Source: Vibrio sp. AND4
GTDB taxonomy: Bacteria; Pseudomonadota; Gammaproteobacteria; Enterobacterales; Vibrionaceae
Assembly: GCF_000171815.1 (NCBI RefSeq)
Contig: NZ_ABGR01000005.1
Location: 1-64,000 of the forward strand
Direction of reading: 5' to 3'
Length of the DNA stretch: 64,000 nt
The translations under genes were made by a program, and so were the position numbers. Shown one piece after another: positions 29,744-39,978 of the stretch (positions are counted from its first letter, which is position 1; every line of letters begins with the position of its first letter). The notes below the pieces were generated by a model that was not told where the DNA came from, made no database searches, and saw nothing but the letters and a program-made list of their open reading frames with translations.

Positions 29744-31075
29744 ATGGAATCGCTCTACTCGCAATGTGCTCAAGTGCTCGACCACTATTATCGGCCCGGA
29801 GCCAAGATTGTCTTGGCGTTTAGTGGTGGGATAGATTCACGTCTTATGCTCGAACTGCTGAGTCGTTATCAGCAAGTGAATGCCACAGATAGCAACCCAA
29901 TTCATTGTCACGCTGTTTATGTGCACCATGGTTTGAGTGCGAACGCGGATGAGTGGGCGGCCAAATGTTTGACTTGGGCAAAGCAGGTAGGAATGACCTG
30001 CTTCGTTGAGCGAGTGACTCTAGACACCCAAAGTGGCGAAAGCATCGAGCTGTTGGCTCGTGATGCGCGATATCAGGCGCTGGCCAAGCACATCCAAGCG
30101 GGTGATTTATTGCTGACGGGACAACACGCCGATGATCAAGTCGAAACCTTCTTGTTAGCATTGAAGCGTGGCAGTGGCCCGAAAGGTTTATCGTCAATGG
30201 CAGAAAGTATGCCGTTTGCTGATGGCACCTTGGTTCGTCCTTTCCTCACCGTCAAGCGTGAGCAAATTGAGGCCGTAGCGAAGGAGCAAGGGCTAGATTG
30301 GGTAGAAGACGAAAGTAATCAAGACACGCGTTTCGATCGTAACTTCCTTCGCCACCGGATCCTCCCAACGCTCTCTGAACGTTGGCCGAGTATCCACCAT
30401 GCGGTGCAGCGCAGCGCTGCATTGTGTGCTCAACAGGAAGCCTTGCTGGATGAGCTGCTTGATGCGGTGTTTGAGCGTGCGCTACAAAGTGATTTGAGCT
30501 TGAGTATTGGAGAGCTATCTTTGCACAGTGAATTGGCTCGTGCGCGGTTGGTGCGTATGTGGCTGGCTAAACTCAATGCCAGTATGCCAACGCAAGTGCA
30601 GCTTAATTTAATCTGGAATGAAGTCGCGTTAGCGCAGCAAGACGCCAACCCCAAGCTACAACTTAAGCAAGGAGAGGTGCGCCGTTTTCAAAATTGCCTG
30701 TATTGGGTAACTGAAACGGCTGATGTCACGACGTGGCGCAGCGATATTCACACCGATATGGCTTTGGTGTTGCCGAAGCAGCTGGGGGTGCTTACTTTGA
30801 GTACCCGCTCAGAGCAAGCCAATATTGCCTTGCCGCCTCAGCCAGAACTGCTCAAAGTGACGTTTAACCCAGAAGGACTCTCTGCGCATCCAGCCACGCG
30901 GAATCACAGCCGCAAGTTGAAAAAGCTGTTCCAAGAGTACAAGGTGCCGAGCTGGTTGCGTCGTCAAATCCCGATTTTAATGTATCAAGATAAGGTGGTA
31001 GCGGTTGGGGATTTGTTTGTTGACCGAGCATTCAGTGGTCAAGACTGTGAGCTTGTCTGGCGAAAGTTATTGTAA
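29744..31075 (+). CDS. tilS: tRNA(Ile)-lysidine synthase
   Basis: Changes the anticodon cytidine 34 of one isoleucine tRNA to lysidine so that it reads AUA. The N-terminal PP-loop motif is AFSGGIDSRLMLELL (about residues 25-40), followed by GQHADDQVETFLLALKRGSG. The C-terminal domains, including the SRKLKKLFQEYKVPSWLRR block, complete the 443 residues. The length fits the family. It sits alone after the accA terminator. Confidence 0.95.
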   Translation: MESLYSQCAQVLDHYYRPGAKIVLAFSGGIDSRLMLELLSRYQQVNATDSNPIHCHAVYVHHGLSANADEWAAKCLTWAKQVGMTCFVERVTLDTQSGESIELLARDARYQALAKHIQAGDLLLTGQHADDQVETFLLALKRGSGPKGLSSMAESMPFADGTLVRPFLTVKREQIEAVAKEQGLDWVEDESNQDTRFDRNFLRHRILPTLSERWPSIHHAVQRSAALCAQQEALLDELLDAVFERALQSDLSLSIGELSLHSELARARLVRMWLAKLNASMPTQVQLNLIWNEVALAQQDANPKLQLKQGEVRRFQNCLYWVTETADVTTWRSDIHTDMALVLPKQLGVLTLSTRSEQANIALPPQPELLKVTFNPEGLSAHPATRNHSRKLKKLFQEYKVPSWLRRQIPILMYQDKVVAVGDLFVDRAFSGQDCELVWRKLL

Positions 31076-31206
31076 TCCTAATGACTTTGTTGCACTTATC
31101 GGTAAATAAATTCCACTAGTGTCTGGGTTTTCAGTTGCGTCCCGACAACAAGGATTGAATGTTGCGAGGCGCTAACCGATAATATGCGTAAACGATTGAA
31201 GCTTAA

Positions 31207-31554
<348 letters not shown>

Positions 31555-31616
31555 CTCTGTCGAGATAGAATTAAGATTTCACTTCATTATCTGGTGAAAA
31601 ATTGAGTAAGCTAACA

Positions 31617-31641
31617 GGGAGCCGACAATGGCTCCTTTTTT
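31617..31641 (+). terminator. glnB terminator
   Basis: Stem GGAGCC (31618-31623) with GGCTCC (31630-31635), then a T run. It lies over the earlier possible start (31642 region) of the next gene, supporting its later start. Confidence 0.85.
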
Positions 31642-31683
31642 ATGATGCGCATTTATGCGCTCTATTCTTTATTAGGTAGGCCT

Positions 31684-32529
31684 ATGTATCCGCGTTTAGC
31701 TTTTGCGTTAGTTTTTCTCATTATCACTGGGCTTGTTAGTTTTCAGGTTATCTTTAAGGTGCCAGAGCAACCACAAATTATTTCTCAAACAGGGGCGAAT
31801 ATTACTCAAGATCTTCGCTGTATGGAGTTTGAGCAGCCTCAGGCACTTGACAAAGATGGTGAGTTAAATGTCTTGGTATGGAATATCTACAAACAAAACC
31901 GAGACAACTGGCAGCAAGCGCTGGACGAGTTTTCCGCCAACAAACAGTTACTTGTGCTGCAAGAAGCCAGCTTAACTGATGAATTCAAAAACTGGCTGGT
32001 GGACGGACAGTGGGTGAGCAACCAAGTCAGTGCATTCAAAGCACTTGGCAGTGGCGCGGGTGTGATCAGCATTGCGCACAAAGCGCCCATTCGAGCTTGC
32101 GCGTATACGTCAAAAGAACCGTGGTTACGTCTGCCGAAATCAGCGTTGTACAGTAAGTACCAGCTCAGCAATGGTCAAGTTCTGGCGGTTGTGAACATCC
32201 ATGCGATTAACTTTACGTTGGGTACCGAAGAGTACACGTCTCAGCTTTCTGTACTAGAGAAAGTGCTAGAGGCGCATGCTGGCCCGATTATGTTTGCTGG
32301 GGATTTTAATAGTTGGAATGGAGAGCGCTTAAGCGCGATGAAAAAAACGCTGCAGAAAGTCAATTTACAAGAAGTTGCTTTCAGCCAAGATCACCGTACT
32401 CAGTTCATTACTGGCTTGAAGCTAGACCATGTTTTTTATCGTGGCCTAACTCTCAAAAGTGCGAAAGCGCCGCAGAGCGACGCTTCTGATCATAATCCAT
32501 TGCTAGTCTCGTTTACACTGAACGATTAG
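31684..32529 (+). CDS. Endonuclease/exonuclease/phosphatase family protein, membrane-anchored
   Basis: A 281-residue protein with the exonuclease III/DNase I fold. An N-terminal hydrophobic segment (residues about 5-20, AFALVFLIITGLVSFQV) is followed by the catalytic elements LNVLVWNIYKQN, LQEASL, MFAGDFNSWNG and DHVFYR...SDHNPLLVSF. It probably acts outside the inner membrane. ATG 31684 has TAGGTAGG upstream; an earlier ATG at 31642 lies right after the glnB terminator and is less likely. The substrate is unknown. Confidence 0.85.
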   Translation: MYPRLAFALVFLIITGLVSFQVIFKVPEQPQIISQTGANITQDLRCMEFEQPQALDKDGELNVLVWNIYKQNRDNWQQALDEFSANKQLLVLQEASLTDEFKNWLVDGQWVSNQVSAFKALGSGAGVISIAHKAPIRACAYTSKEPWLRLPKSALYSKYQLSNGQVLAVVNIHAINFTLGTEEYTSQLSVLEKVLEAHAGPIMFAGDFNSWNGERLSAMKKTLQKVNLQEVAFSQDHRTQFITGLKLDHVFYRGLTLKSAKAPQSDASDHNPLLVSFTLND

Positions 32530-32545
32530 CTAAGAGGGGCCCTAG

Positions 32546-33232
32546 CTAAGCAATAATGATGTACAGGGCAAAAATCAGGTAGAACGTAATCCAAGGTAGG
32601 CTTGCAATTACAAGGGCCTGCCCGCGTTCAAACTCTGTCCAAGTTAAAACCACACCATAACCCAAGACAATGTACCAAGGCAGCAGCAGTGGCAGTGAAC
32701 TGGTCAATGGTGACCACTCGTTAGTTAGTGGTAGCTTTAACAAACCATTTAGGCTGTTTAAGTCGGCAGCATACGTCATCACTTGCCCGTGTTTCAAAAG
32801 CAGACTCACGTAGCTGGCGATATCGCCAAGTACGGCGGGGAAGAGAATTGCACAAGAGGCCGCAAACCATCTCCAGTAACCGTATTGCTGTTTGCTTGTT
32901 TTGGTCGCAAGGAAGAACCACAAAGCCAAAAGTAGCAAAGTCGCAAAGCGATTAAATACGTCATTGATGATTGAGCTGGCCATCAGTGTATTGGGTTCCA
33001 ACAGCTCAATCTGCTCAGGAGCTATCTGTTGCAGTTGAGCCGTTAATTGCTCACTTAGCCAAGTAAAATCCACATTTGAGAAATAGGCACCCCAGAACAA
33101 GATCGGGCTGAGCATCAAAAAAATGAACGGCTGCCATCCCCAGATCCCACGTTGATACAGCGCCAAGAAACACGATGTTGGTGAACGGAAAATATCCAAC
33201 AACATGACAAACGGGTTACTTGATGGGGTCAT
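32546..33232 (-). CDS. Yip1-family membrane protein
   Basis: A 228-residue protein with about five hydrophobic segments and the Yip1 domain pattern (opening NPFVMLLDIFRSPTSCFLALYQRG, typical for bacterial YIP1 proteins). It starts within the end of mltD (ATGA overlap), so the two are probably cotranscribed. No catalytic residues are visible and the role is not known. Confidence 0.8.
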   Translation of the reverse strand: MTPSSNPFVMLLDIFRSPTSCFLALYQRGIWGWQPFIFLMLSPILFWGAYFSNVDFTWLSEQLTAQLQQIAPEQIELLEPNTLMASSIINDVFNRFATLLLLALWFFLATKTSKQQYGYWRWFAASCAILFPAVLGDIASYVSLLLKHGQVMTYAADLNSLNGLLKLPLTNEWSPLTSSLPLLLPWYIVLGYGVVLTWTEFERGQALVIASLPWITFYLIFALYIIIA

Positions 33233-34815
33233 ACATTTACCTTAGTGACGTCAACATACAACCTAAGCTTCTGACCTGGTTTGAGGTACTTCTGCGTTTG
33301 AAGAGAATTCCATTTGACAATGTCCTTGCCCTTCACCTTAAACTTGCTCGCAATACCGCTGATAGTGTCGCCCGAGCGTACGTTATAGAAAACGGAGCGA
33401 ATTACTTCGCCTTTGTCTGAGCGCTTCCAAATCGTCAGCTTTTTGCCAACACGTAGGGTATCTCTTGGTCCCATGCCGTTCCATTTCGCCAGCGCCTTAT
33501 GAGAAACCTTGTTTTGCTTTGCGATAGACCACAAGCTCTCGCCAGGTTGCACGACATGAGTCAGCTTGAATTGACCGCGGGATGTTGACTGTGTTTTGTT
33601 CAGTCGATTTTTCGCGGTTAAAGCGTATTTAGCGTCATCTTTTGTTGACGTCGGGATCATTAGGTACTGACCAATGCGAATATTGCTGCTCGTCAAGCCG
33701 TTTGCACGTTGGATAACTTTGGTTGTCGTTGCGTATTTCTGAGCCAACCTGCTGAGTGAGTCGCCAGGTTTCACTTTGTAGCGTGCGACCTTCATGCCTT
33801 TACCACGGTTCTTCTTCACTTGAGCAAGGAACTGAGCCTTCTTCTCGATAGGAATTAGAAGTTGGTGCGGACCATTGGGCGCCGTAGACCATTGGTTGTA
33901 AGCTGGGTTGTAACCTTGTAGCTCTTTGACACCAATGCCTGCGTAATCAGCTGCAATCGCAAGATCCAACTGTTCATTTGGATCGACCTGTGTCAGTACA
34001 GGCTTATTCGGGATTGATGGAATCTTTATACCGTACTTGTCTTGGTTCGCAATGATGTCTGCAAGCGCAAGTAGCTTAGGAACGTAGCTGCTTGTCTCTT
34101 TAGGTAGATCAAGGGAGAAGAAGTCCGTTGGTTTTCCTAGCTTCTTATTTTTACGAATCGCGCTTGATACACGACCACCGCCGCTATTGTAAGCCGCAAT
34201 TGCTTGGTCCCAGTTGCCGTTAAAGCGCTTGCTCTGTTGCTCAAGGTAATCAAGCGCAGCATCTGTTGCTGCGTAAACATCACGACGGCCGTCATACCAG
34301 TAGTTCTGCTCCAATCCCATCATCTTTCCGGTGCCAGGAACGAATTGCCAAAGGCCAGCTGCACTGCCATGTGAGTATGCAAAGGGGTCAAATGAGCTTT
34401 CTACGATAGGTAGAAGTGCCAATTCCATGGGAAGGCCACGCTCTTCAATGCGTTTTGTAATCATGTACAAAAACGGCTGTGCGCGTTCAGACACGGTACG
34501 CAGATGGTTAGGGTGCTTCAAATACCACGTACGGTAGTAAGCCACTTTCTTGTTATTTGGGATGTCCATTTCAAGCTGCATGCCGATACGACGCCATACA
34601 TCTTTTTGATCTTGAGGAGAAAGGGCTTTCGGCGTCACTCTAGCCGGTTTTTTTGCTGCCGATAGCCTTTTCTTTGAGTCCGCTCGAGTGACGGCTTGTT
34701 TTACCGCTTGTTCGGACTTATTGGTTTCTGGTGCTGGCGTATTTGTTAACTCTGACTCTGTCAATTGACAACCAGAAAGTAATAACGCCAGCGCCCAACT
34801 GTACTTTAAACGCAT
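33229..34815 (-). CDS. mltD: Membrane-bound lytic transglycosylase D
   Basis: Outer-membrane lipoprotein that cuts peptidoglycan glycan strands, leaving anhydro-muramic ends. Signal peptide with lipobox LSGC (Cys16); SLT catalytic domain with Glu139 in PIVESSFDPFAYSHG and GLWQFVPGTG; three C-terminal LysM repeats that bind peptidoglycan, at roughly residues 350-390, 415-455 and 475-520. 528 residues fits MltD. The order mltD, gloB, yafS-like, rnhA, dnaQ is the same as in E. coli. Confidence 0.95.
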   Translation of the reverse strand: MRLKYSWALALLLSGCQLTESELTNTPAPETNKSEQAVKQAVTRADSKKRLSAAKKPARVTPKALSPQDQKDVWRRIGMQLEMDIPNNKKVAYYRTWYLKHPNHLRTVSERAQPFLYMITKRIEERGLPMELALLPIVESSFDPFAYSHGSAAGLWQFVPGTGKMMGLEQNYWYDGRRDVYAATDAALDYLEQQSKRFNGNWDQAIAAYNSGGGRVSSAIRKNKKLGKPTDFFSLDLPKETSSYVPKLLALADIIANQDKYGIKIPSIPNKPVLTQVDPNEQLDLAIAADYAGIGVKELQGYNPAYNQWSTAPNGPHQLLIPIEKKAQFLAQVKKNRGKGMKVARYKVKPGDSLSRLAQKYATTTKVIQRANGLTSSNIRIGQYLMIPTSTKDDAKYALTAKNRLNKTQSTSRGQFKLTHVVQPGESLWSIAKQNKVSHKALAKWNGMGPRDTLRVGKKLTIWKRSDKGEVIRSVFYNVRSGDTISGIASKFKVKGKDIVKWNSLQTQKYLKPGQKLRLYVDVTKVNV

Positions 34816-34987
34816 GGATTTAAGCCTATTTAGGGCCTGTTTATCTTCTCCTGCCTGTCGCGCAACAATGTACGTGGCAGTCGCAAGATAATAGACATCT
34901 TGTAACTGAATGAAAGGTAGGGCTTACAGGCCGCTACTTTTATGCGATTGGATGAAATACAAACAGCTTTATATCTGCCCCCAAACG

Positions 34988-35016
34988 CAATAGAAGCGCC
35001 ACTGGCGCTTCTATTG
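34988..35016 (-). terminator. Hairpin after gloB
   Basis: A perfect 13-bp inverted repeat (CAATAGAAGCGCC with GGCGCTTCTATTG, 3-base loop), about 53 bases after the gloB stop. The T run after it on the minus strand is poor, so it may slow or partly end gloB transcription before mltD. Confidence 0.55.
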
Positions 35017-35068
35017 AAATCAGCTCACGATAATACTTGCGTCGTGCAAGTTTACAAGCATAAATTGG

Positions 35069-35827
35069 TTAAAATTCGTTCTTCCACTCACGCAGAGCAG
35101 TAAAAACTGAGCACGGGTCGCTGTTTTTAATACGATTTGTGACAGATTGAATCACTTCGGCGTTGGTCGCGCGCAAGAACGGATTAATCAATTTTTCTTT
35201 GCGCAGCGTGGTAGGAATGGTAGGAATGTTTAATCCGCGCAGACGATTTACGTCATCACGGTATTGACGTAAGTGCTCGTTATCTGGCTCAACGGCTAAT
35301 GCAAAGGCAACGTTACTTGCGGTGTACTCGTGTGCACAAAACACCTCAGTCTCTTCAGGTAGCTTCATTATTTTGCTCAATGACTCGAACATTTGCTCTG
35401 GGGTACCTTCGAAGATACGACCGCAGCCAGCTGAGAACAGTACGTCTCCGCAAAATAACTTGCCATCACCTACATAGCCTATATGACCCAATGTGTGACC
35501 TGGCAAACCGAGCACCATAAATATTTCACCGAAAAGCTCAAGTTTGTCGCCTTCTTCCATCGCATTGGTTAATGTAGGGATAGGTTCCGTCTTCGGGCCG
35601 ACCACAGAAACATGAGGAAAAGCACGCACTAAATCAGAAACGCCGCCAATGTGGTCATTGTGGTGGTGTGTAATTAAGATCGCTTCTAAAGTTAACTCGT
35701 TAGCCTGTAAATACGCTAACACTGGCTTGGCGTCGCCTGGATCGACCACGGCACATTGCTTGTCGCTATTTTGAATCAGCCAGATGTAATTGTCGTTAAA
35801 TGCGGGTATGCTTTTGATCTCTAACAC
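35069..35827 (-). CDS. gloB: Hydroxyacylglutathione hydrolase (glyoxalase II)
   Basis: Second step of methylglyoxal detoxification: hydrolyses S-lactoylglutathione to lactate and glutathione. The metallo-beta-lactamase metal motif THHHNDH is at residues 53-59; further ligands are in [26 protein letters not shown] and CAHEYT. The 252-residue length is normal. It is divergent from the yafS-like methyltransferase, and a 36-base spacer separates their starts. Confidence 0.96.
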   Translation of the reverse strand: MLEIKSIPAFNDNYIWLIQNSDKQCAVVDPGDAKPVLAYLQANELTLEAILITHHHNDHIGGVSDLVRAFPHVSVVGPKTEPIPTLTNAMEEGDKLELFGEIFMVLGLPGHTLGHIGYVGDGKLFCGDVLFSAGCGRIFEGTPEQMFESLSKIMKLPEETEVFCAHEYTASNVAFALAVEPDNEHLRQYRDDVNRLRGLNIPTIPTTLRKEKLINPFLRATNAEVIQSVTNRIKNSDPCSVFTALREWKNEF

Positions 35828-35863
35828 GTTCGTTCTCCGTTACCCTTTTAAGTCAGGTGGTTA

Positions 35864-36619
35864 ATGAAACCAGCACTCAGCAACAAAACTTTACCGTACC
35901 CGTCGACTTGGTCAGAACTGAACAATGGGCCGTGGGTACTTGAGTCAATCCAAACCCGATTCGATGAATGGTGTCCGAGGTTATTCGGCTATCACATGCT
36001 GAAATTGGGTGGTTTGAGCTGTGAGCTAACCAGCTGTAATGGTAACATTCAACACCAAGTCAACGTAGATATCCAGAACCCGTTGCATAATGTTGTTGCA
36101 GATGGTTACGAATTGCCCTTTTTAGAGAAAAGTTTTGATGTTGCGGTCCTCGCTCATCAACTGGACTATGCAAGTGATCCCCATCGACTGCTGCGAGAAG
36201 TTGATCGCGTCATGATGGATGATGGTTATATTATTATTACGGGCTTCAATCCGATCAGTGTCACTGGCTTAGCAAGTTTGCTGCCTTGGCGGAGAAATAT
36301 TTTGCCGTGGAGTGGGCGAATGTTTACCACCCACAGGATTAAAGACTGGCTAGGCGTGTTGAACTATCAAGTGGTTCATTGTGAACGTTATGCTCTGTTT
36401 CCGATGACACGCTGCAAAACCATGCTGACATGGTTGGAAAACAGTTTGGGAGATTGGGCATCGCCGGCAGGGAGTCTTTATTACATTGTCGCTCGTAAGC
36501 GAACTTACCCCCTTAAACCTATCAAGCCGCATTGGCGTTTCAAACGGAAGCTAACACCAATGGGGGTGATGAACAGAGAGGGCAGTGCGGTGAAAAAGGT
36601 ATTAAGCAGTAAAAACTAA
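35864..36619 (+). CDS. Class I SAM-dependent methyltransferase, YafS-like
   Basis: A 251-residue methyltransferase of the class I fold. The motif-I-like segment is [37 protein letters not shown], in which ADGYELPF and the [11 protein letters not shown] strand look like the usual SAM and post-I parts. It occupies the place of E. coli yafS, next to gloB and convergent with rnhA (4-base overlap of stops). Its substrate is not known. Confidence 0.85.
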   Translation: MKPALSNKTLPYPSTWSELNNGPWVLESIQTRFDEWCPRLFGYHMLKLGGLSCELTSCNGNIQHQVNVDIQNPLHNVVADGYELPFLEKSFDVAVLAHQLDYASDPHRLLREVDRVMMDDGYIIITGFNPISVTGLASLLPWRRNILPWSGRMFTTHRIKDWLGVLNYQVVHCERYALFPMTRCKTMLTWLENSLGDWASPAGSLYYIVARKRTYPLKPIKPHWRFKRKLTPMGVMNREGSAVKKVLSSKN

Positions 36620-37080
36620 GACGCTTGGTAACCGGTATCTTCTTCCGTTGGGTTTTCAGCAGCGGCGCGAGCAAGATCGTCACAGATCTCATTCTCACGA
36701 TGGCCTGCGTGGCCCTTAACCCAATGCCAATCCACTTGATGGCGAGCGGTTTCCTTGTCCAGTGCTTGCCATAAGTCGGCATTCTTCACTGGTTTTTTGT
36801 CTGCGGTTTTCCAGTCTCGCTTTTTCCAATTGTGTATCCATTGCGTAATGCCCTGGCGCACGTACTGACTGTCGGTTGTTAACGATACTTGGCATGGTTC
36901 TTTTAACGTTTGTAGCGCGACCACGGCCGCCAACATTTCCATGCGGTTATTGGTGGTCAGCGTATAGCCTTTTGCTAGAGTTTTTTCTGTTTGCTTGTAA
37001 CGCAGAACAATTCCGTAACCGCCAGGGCCCGGATTGCCTAAACAAGAACCATCAGTGAAAATCTCAACGTGTTTGGTCAT
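36616..37080 (-). CDS. rnhA: Ribonuclease HI
   Basis: Cuts the RNA strand of RNA-DNA hybrids. Asp10 in [16 protein letters not shown], Glu in TNNRMEMLA, Asp in TTDSQYV, and the late [25 protein letters not shown] with the catalytic His region are all present. The 154-residue length is normal from the start at 37080; the frame reads 39 codons further but across dnaQ's promoter region. It is divergent from dnaQ by 58 bases. Confidence 0.96.
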   Translation of the reverse strand: MTKHVEIFTDGSCLGNPGPGGYGIVLRYKQTEKTLAKGYTLTTNNRMEMLAAVVALQTLKEPCQVSLTTDSQYVRQGITQWIHNWKKRDWKTADKKPVKNADLWQALDKETARHQVDWHWVKGHAGHRENEICDDLARAAAENPTEEDTGYQAS

Positions 37081-37138
37081 ATTTTTGATACTATTAACCC
37101 GAAACTTTAATGAAGCATAGTCTGACACACATAACCTT

Positions 37139-37855
37139 ATGAATACCAGCAGCAATTCTGAACACAATCGTATTATCGTACTCGATACTGAAACCACGGG
37201 TATGAACCTTGAGGGCGGCCCGCACTACATGGGACACCGCATCATAGAGATCGGTGCCGTGGAAATCATCAACCGTAAGCTGACTGGTCGTCACTTCCAT
37301 GTATACCTCAAGCCGGACCGCGAAATTCAGCCCGAAGCGATTGGCGTTCACGGTATTACCGATGAATTCCTCGTCGACAAACCGGATTATTCGCATGTCC
37401 ACCAAGAGTTCTTAGATTTCATCAAAGGTGCTGAGCTGGTCGCCCATAATGCGCCCTTCGATACCGGCTTTATGGATTATGAGTTTGAAATGCTCGATCC
37501 AGCCATTGGTAAAACGGACGATTTCTGTAAGGTGACCGATACCCTTGCCATGGCGAAGAAAATCTTCCCAGGCAAGCGCAACAACCTCGACATCTTGTGT
37601 GAACGATACGGTATTGATAACTCTCACCGTACTCTCCACGGGGCATTGCTCGATGCTGAGATTTTAGCCGACGTTTACCTCTTAATGACGGGTGGTCAAA
37701 CGAGTCTAGAATTTAACGCTAATAAAAAAAATGGCGAACCAGAGGGTATTCGTCGGGTCCAAGGAAGAAAAGCGCTAAAGGTTTTGCGTGCCACTGCCGA
37801 TGAAGTAGAAGCACACCAGAAAAGATTAGAGCTGGTGAACGACAGTATTTGGTAG
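37139..37855 (+). CDS. dnaQ: DNA polymerase III epsilon subunit (3'-5' proofreading exonuclease)
   Basis: Proofreading exonuclease of the replicative polymerase, DEDDh type. The first acidic pair is in [12 protein letters not shown] (Asp16, Glu18), the second in [15 protein letters not shown] and the third in [19 protein letters not shown]. The 238-residue length is normal; the C-terminal end (about 180-238) is the alpha-binding part. It pairs functionally with dnaE at 25121. Confidence 0.96.
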   Translation: MNTSSNSEHNRIIVLDTETTGMNLEGGPHYMGHRIIEIGAVEIINRKLTGRHFHVYLKPDREIQPEAIGVHGITDEFLVDKPDYSHVHQEFLDFIKGAELVAHNAPFDTGFMDYEFEMLDPAIGKTDDFCKVTDTLAMAKKIFPGKRNNLDILCERYGIDNSHRTLHGALLDAEILADVYLLMTGGQTSLEFNANKKNGEPEGIRRVQGRKALKVLRATADEVEAHQKRLELVNDSIW

Positions 37856-37870
37856 TAATTAGGAGAGACT

Positions 37871-39121
37871 ATGTTGAGGGCTTTGTCCGTCGCTATTTTA
37901 GCGTTCTGGAGTTGTTTCGCGTTTTCTGCGAGCGAGTCCGCCATGTCTTTGCTAGATAACCGTTTTCGTGTCGATCCGACCATAGAACAAATCACATTTC
38001 TGGTTTATCGTGAGCAAAGTTCTCAACCTGTCGTCCTTGTTCGTCCTGATGGTAAAAAATATTACGCATGGGGCACCTACGACAACGTACGTTGGTATCA
38101 AGAACCTTCTCTTGACATCATTTCTGTCGACAAACCTATGGCAGGCCCTTGGCAAGCCGTGGGTAAAGTGACCCCCAAAAACAATATCCGTCTAATCTCG
38201 CACCTCAAACTCAACACCGATGTGTTTCCAAACCGTCTCTATCACAACGAAGCACTAAAGTTTACAGCGCGCTTGACCTCAGAAGATAAACCACTGGTAC
38301 TGAGAGATTTCCTCGAGCGCGTAAAACTGCGTGTTACTTTCACCAAGTTTGTCGAAAACGAAGATCAACTGATAAAAGAAGCGCGCCCCATCGCTATGGT
38401 GGTTGGTGAATTCTCCGATGATGGCCGCGGCTTGGATGAAAAAGCCGGCGATGGCGTTTTTACCGTTCAGCTACCGATTGATGTCAAACCGGGGAAATAC
38501 CGCGCACGCATAACCTCTGGTAACGGCGTATTTCTCCGAGCACAAGAGCACGTGGTACTGGTTTACCCATCGCCGATTACTCGCACCTTTATTCAATCAC
38601 GCCATGCCGGGCAACCACATCAATTGGTCGTCAGTGGTGAGCAAGGCATGATTACACCGGGCTCGATTGCAGTGAACGTGGAGCAAAAAGCGCCAGATGG
38701 TTTTATTAGTCATAGCCAAGGCCAAGTCTCTGCAGATGGCAGCAAAACGACGCTTGAGATGGGTAATGACACCGAGTTGGGTAAATACACATGGCACGGT
38801 GAAGTGTTTGCGACCGACTTAGCCACCAAGCGCTCATTGGTCTTCCCAATCAAAGAGCAATCATTCAGCGTTGTCAACGAAGTGGATTTGGAAGCTGCGC
38901 GCTCAGCCAAAGAAGCGGAGATCGCTGAGCAAAGACGTATCGAAATGGAAGAACGCATCATCGCCAAGCGCGAAGCTGAACGTCAGCAAAGTATGATCAT
39001 CATCGCCATTGGTAATGTGCTTGCCCTGATTCTGGTGATTCTATTCTGGATCATCTGGACCAAGCTCAAAGCTAAACGCCAAGCGATGCCAGAGATGCAG
39101 TTGGAAGTGCCGAAGAAGTAG
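37871..39121 (+). CDS. TIGR03503 family protein
   Basis: A 416-residue membrane-anchored protein of the TIGR03503 family, found in Vibrio, Shewanella and relatives. It has an N-terminal signal peptide (about residues 1-20), a periplasmic beta-rich body with Ig-like features, a coiled-coil stretch (AKEAEIAEQRRIEMEERI) near residues 340-375 and a C-terminal membrane segment (residues about 377-400). The terminator follows. No function is established. A tandem repeat array follows downstream. Confidence 0.85.
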   Translation: MLRALSVAILAFWSCFAFSASESAMSLLDNRFRVDPTIEQITFLVYREQSSQPVVLVRPDGKKYYAWGTYDNVRWYQEPSLDIISVDKPMAGPWQAVGKVTPKNNIRLISHLKLNTDVFPNRLYHNEALKFTARLTSEDKPLVLRDFLERVKLRVTFTKFVENEDQLIKEARPIAMVVGEFSDDGRGLDEKAGDGVFTVQLPIDVKPGKYRARITSGNGVFLRAQEHVVLVYPSPITRTFIQSRHAGQPHQLVVSGEQGMITPGSIAVNVEQKAPDGFISHSQGQVSADGSKTTLEMGNDTELGKYTWHGEVFATDLATKRSLVFPIKEQSFSVVNEVDLEAARSAKEAEIAEQRRIEMEERIIAKREAERQQSMIIIAIGNVLALILVILFWIIWTKLKAKRQAMPEMQLEVPKK

Positions 39122-39142
39122 GGTGTAAGAATTTAAATTTAG

Positions 39143-39169
39143 AACGGAGCCAATTGGCTCCGTTTTTTG
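39143..39169 (+). terminator. Terminator of the TIGR03503 gene
   Basis: Stem AACGGAGCC (39143-39151) with GGCTCCGTT (39156-39164), 4-base loop, then six T. Confidence 0.9.
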
Positions 39170-39305
39170 TATTGTTCTTAAGCTTTAGGAACTTTAGCTT
39201 CTAGTATAAGAGTATTTCTAATATCGTTTATTATGGAGTCTGAGTGTTTGGCGGATGTTTTTCAACCCCGGATCTTTTATCTGTCTAGCTAGGCTCTCTC
39301 GGTAA

Positions 39306-39435
39306 GTAGATTCTGAATTACGTTCGTTCCTCACTGTTCAGAATGACGGAAAGTTAGGAAGACCGCGTGTGTGGTCGTCAGACAATTCAAAGTATCCCGT
39401 CATTCTAGCGAGCTCCAGCGAGACTAAGAATCTAC
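39306..39435. repeat. Palindromic element, copy 1
   Basis: The most diverged left arm (GAATTACG where copies 2-4 have GAATCACG). The 51-base spacer follows. Confidence 0.9.
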
Positions 39436-39486
39436 AATCAGCGCGTTGTGAAGTTTGTACTTTTATCCTCTCGGAGCATTCGGTGA

Positions 39487-39616
39487 GTAGATTCTGAATC
39501 ACGTTCGTTCCTCACTGTTCAAAGTGACGGAAAGTTAGGAAGACCGCGTGTGTGGTCGCCAGACAACTCAAAGTATCCCGTCATTCTAGGGAGCTCCAGC
39601 GAGACTAAGAATCTAC
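39487..39616. repeat. Palindromic element, copy 2
   Basis: Identical in layout to copies 1 and 3; carries CTAGGGAGCTCCAGCG in its right arm where others have CTAGCGAG. Confidence 0.9.
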
Positions 39617-39667
39617 AATCAGCGCGTTGTGAAGTTTGTACTTTTATCCTCTCGGATCATTCGGTAA

Positions 39668-39797
39668 GTAGATTCTGAATCACGTTCGTTCCTCACTGTT
39701 CAAAGTGACGGAAAACTAGGAAGACCGCGTGTGTGGTCGCCAGACAACTCTAAGTACCCCGTCATCCTAGCGAGCCCCAGCGAGACTAAGAATCTAC
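39668..39797. repeat. Palindromic element, copy 3
   Basis: Carries GACGGAAAACTAGG in the left-centre part and GAGCCCCAGCG in the right arm, distinct from copies 2 and 4. Confidence 0.9.
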
Positions 39798-39848
39798 AAT
39801 CAGCGCGTTGTGAAGTTTGTACTTTTATCCTCTCGGAGCATTTGGTGA

Positions 39849-39978
39849 GTAGATTCTGAATCACGTTCGTTCCTCACTGTTCAGAATGACGGAAAGTAAG
39901 GAAGACCGCGTGTGTGGTCGCCAGACAACTCTAAGTACCCCGTCATCCTAGCGAGCTCCAGCGAGACTAAGAATCTAG
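39849..39978. repeat. Palindromic element, copy 4
   Basis: The terminal copy. Its right end reads GAATCTAGTATTAG instead of GAATCTACAATCAG, and the next spacer has decayed (GCGCGCTGTGGGGG). Confidence 0.9.

Larger units (their letters stand above)
39306..39978. repeat. Tandem array: four 130-bp palindromic elements on a 181-bp period
   Basis: Four copies of one palindromic element start at 39306, 39487, 39668 and 39849, exactly 181 bases apart. Each has arms opening with GTAGATTCT on both ends, an outer stem read as about 44 bases, and a centre with the small hairpin GACCGC-GTGT-GTGGTC. A 51-base spacer (AATCAGCGCG...CTCGG) lies between copies, with only a few base changes. The right end of copy 4 is degenerate (GAATCTAG). 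It looks like a Vibrio REP/MITE-type element that was amplified in place. No reading frame crosses it. Confidence 0.9.

Noticed and set aside
31097..31182. Inverted repeat TTATCGGT/ACCGATAA before glnB
   Set aside because: The arms are 70 bases apart and short; no sigma-54 pattern is nearby, so no regulatory meaning can be assigned.
39306..39978. CRISPR array
   Set aside because: The units are 130 bases long, palindromic, and the spacers are nearly identical. CRISPR needs short repeats and unique spacers, and there are no cas genes.
39306..39978. Integron (VCR/attC) cassettes
   Set aside because: No attC core sites (RYYYAAC) or cassette genes are visible between copies, and no integrase is nearby.
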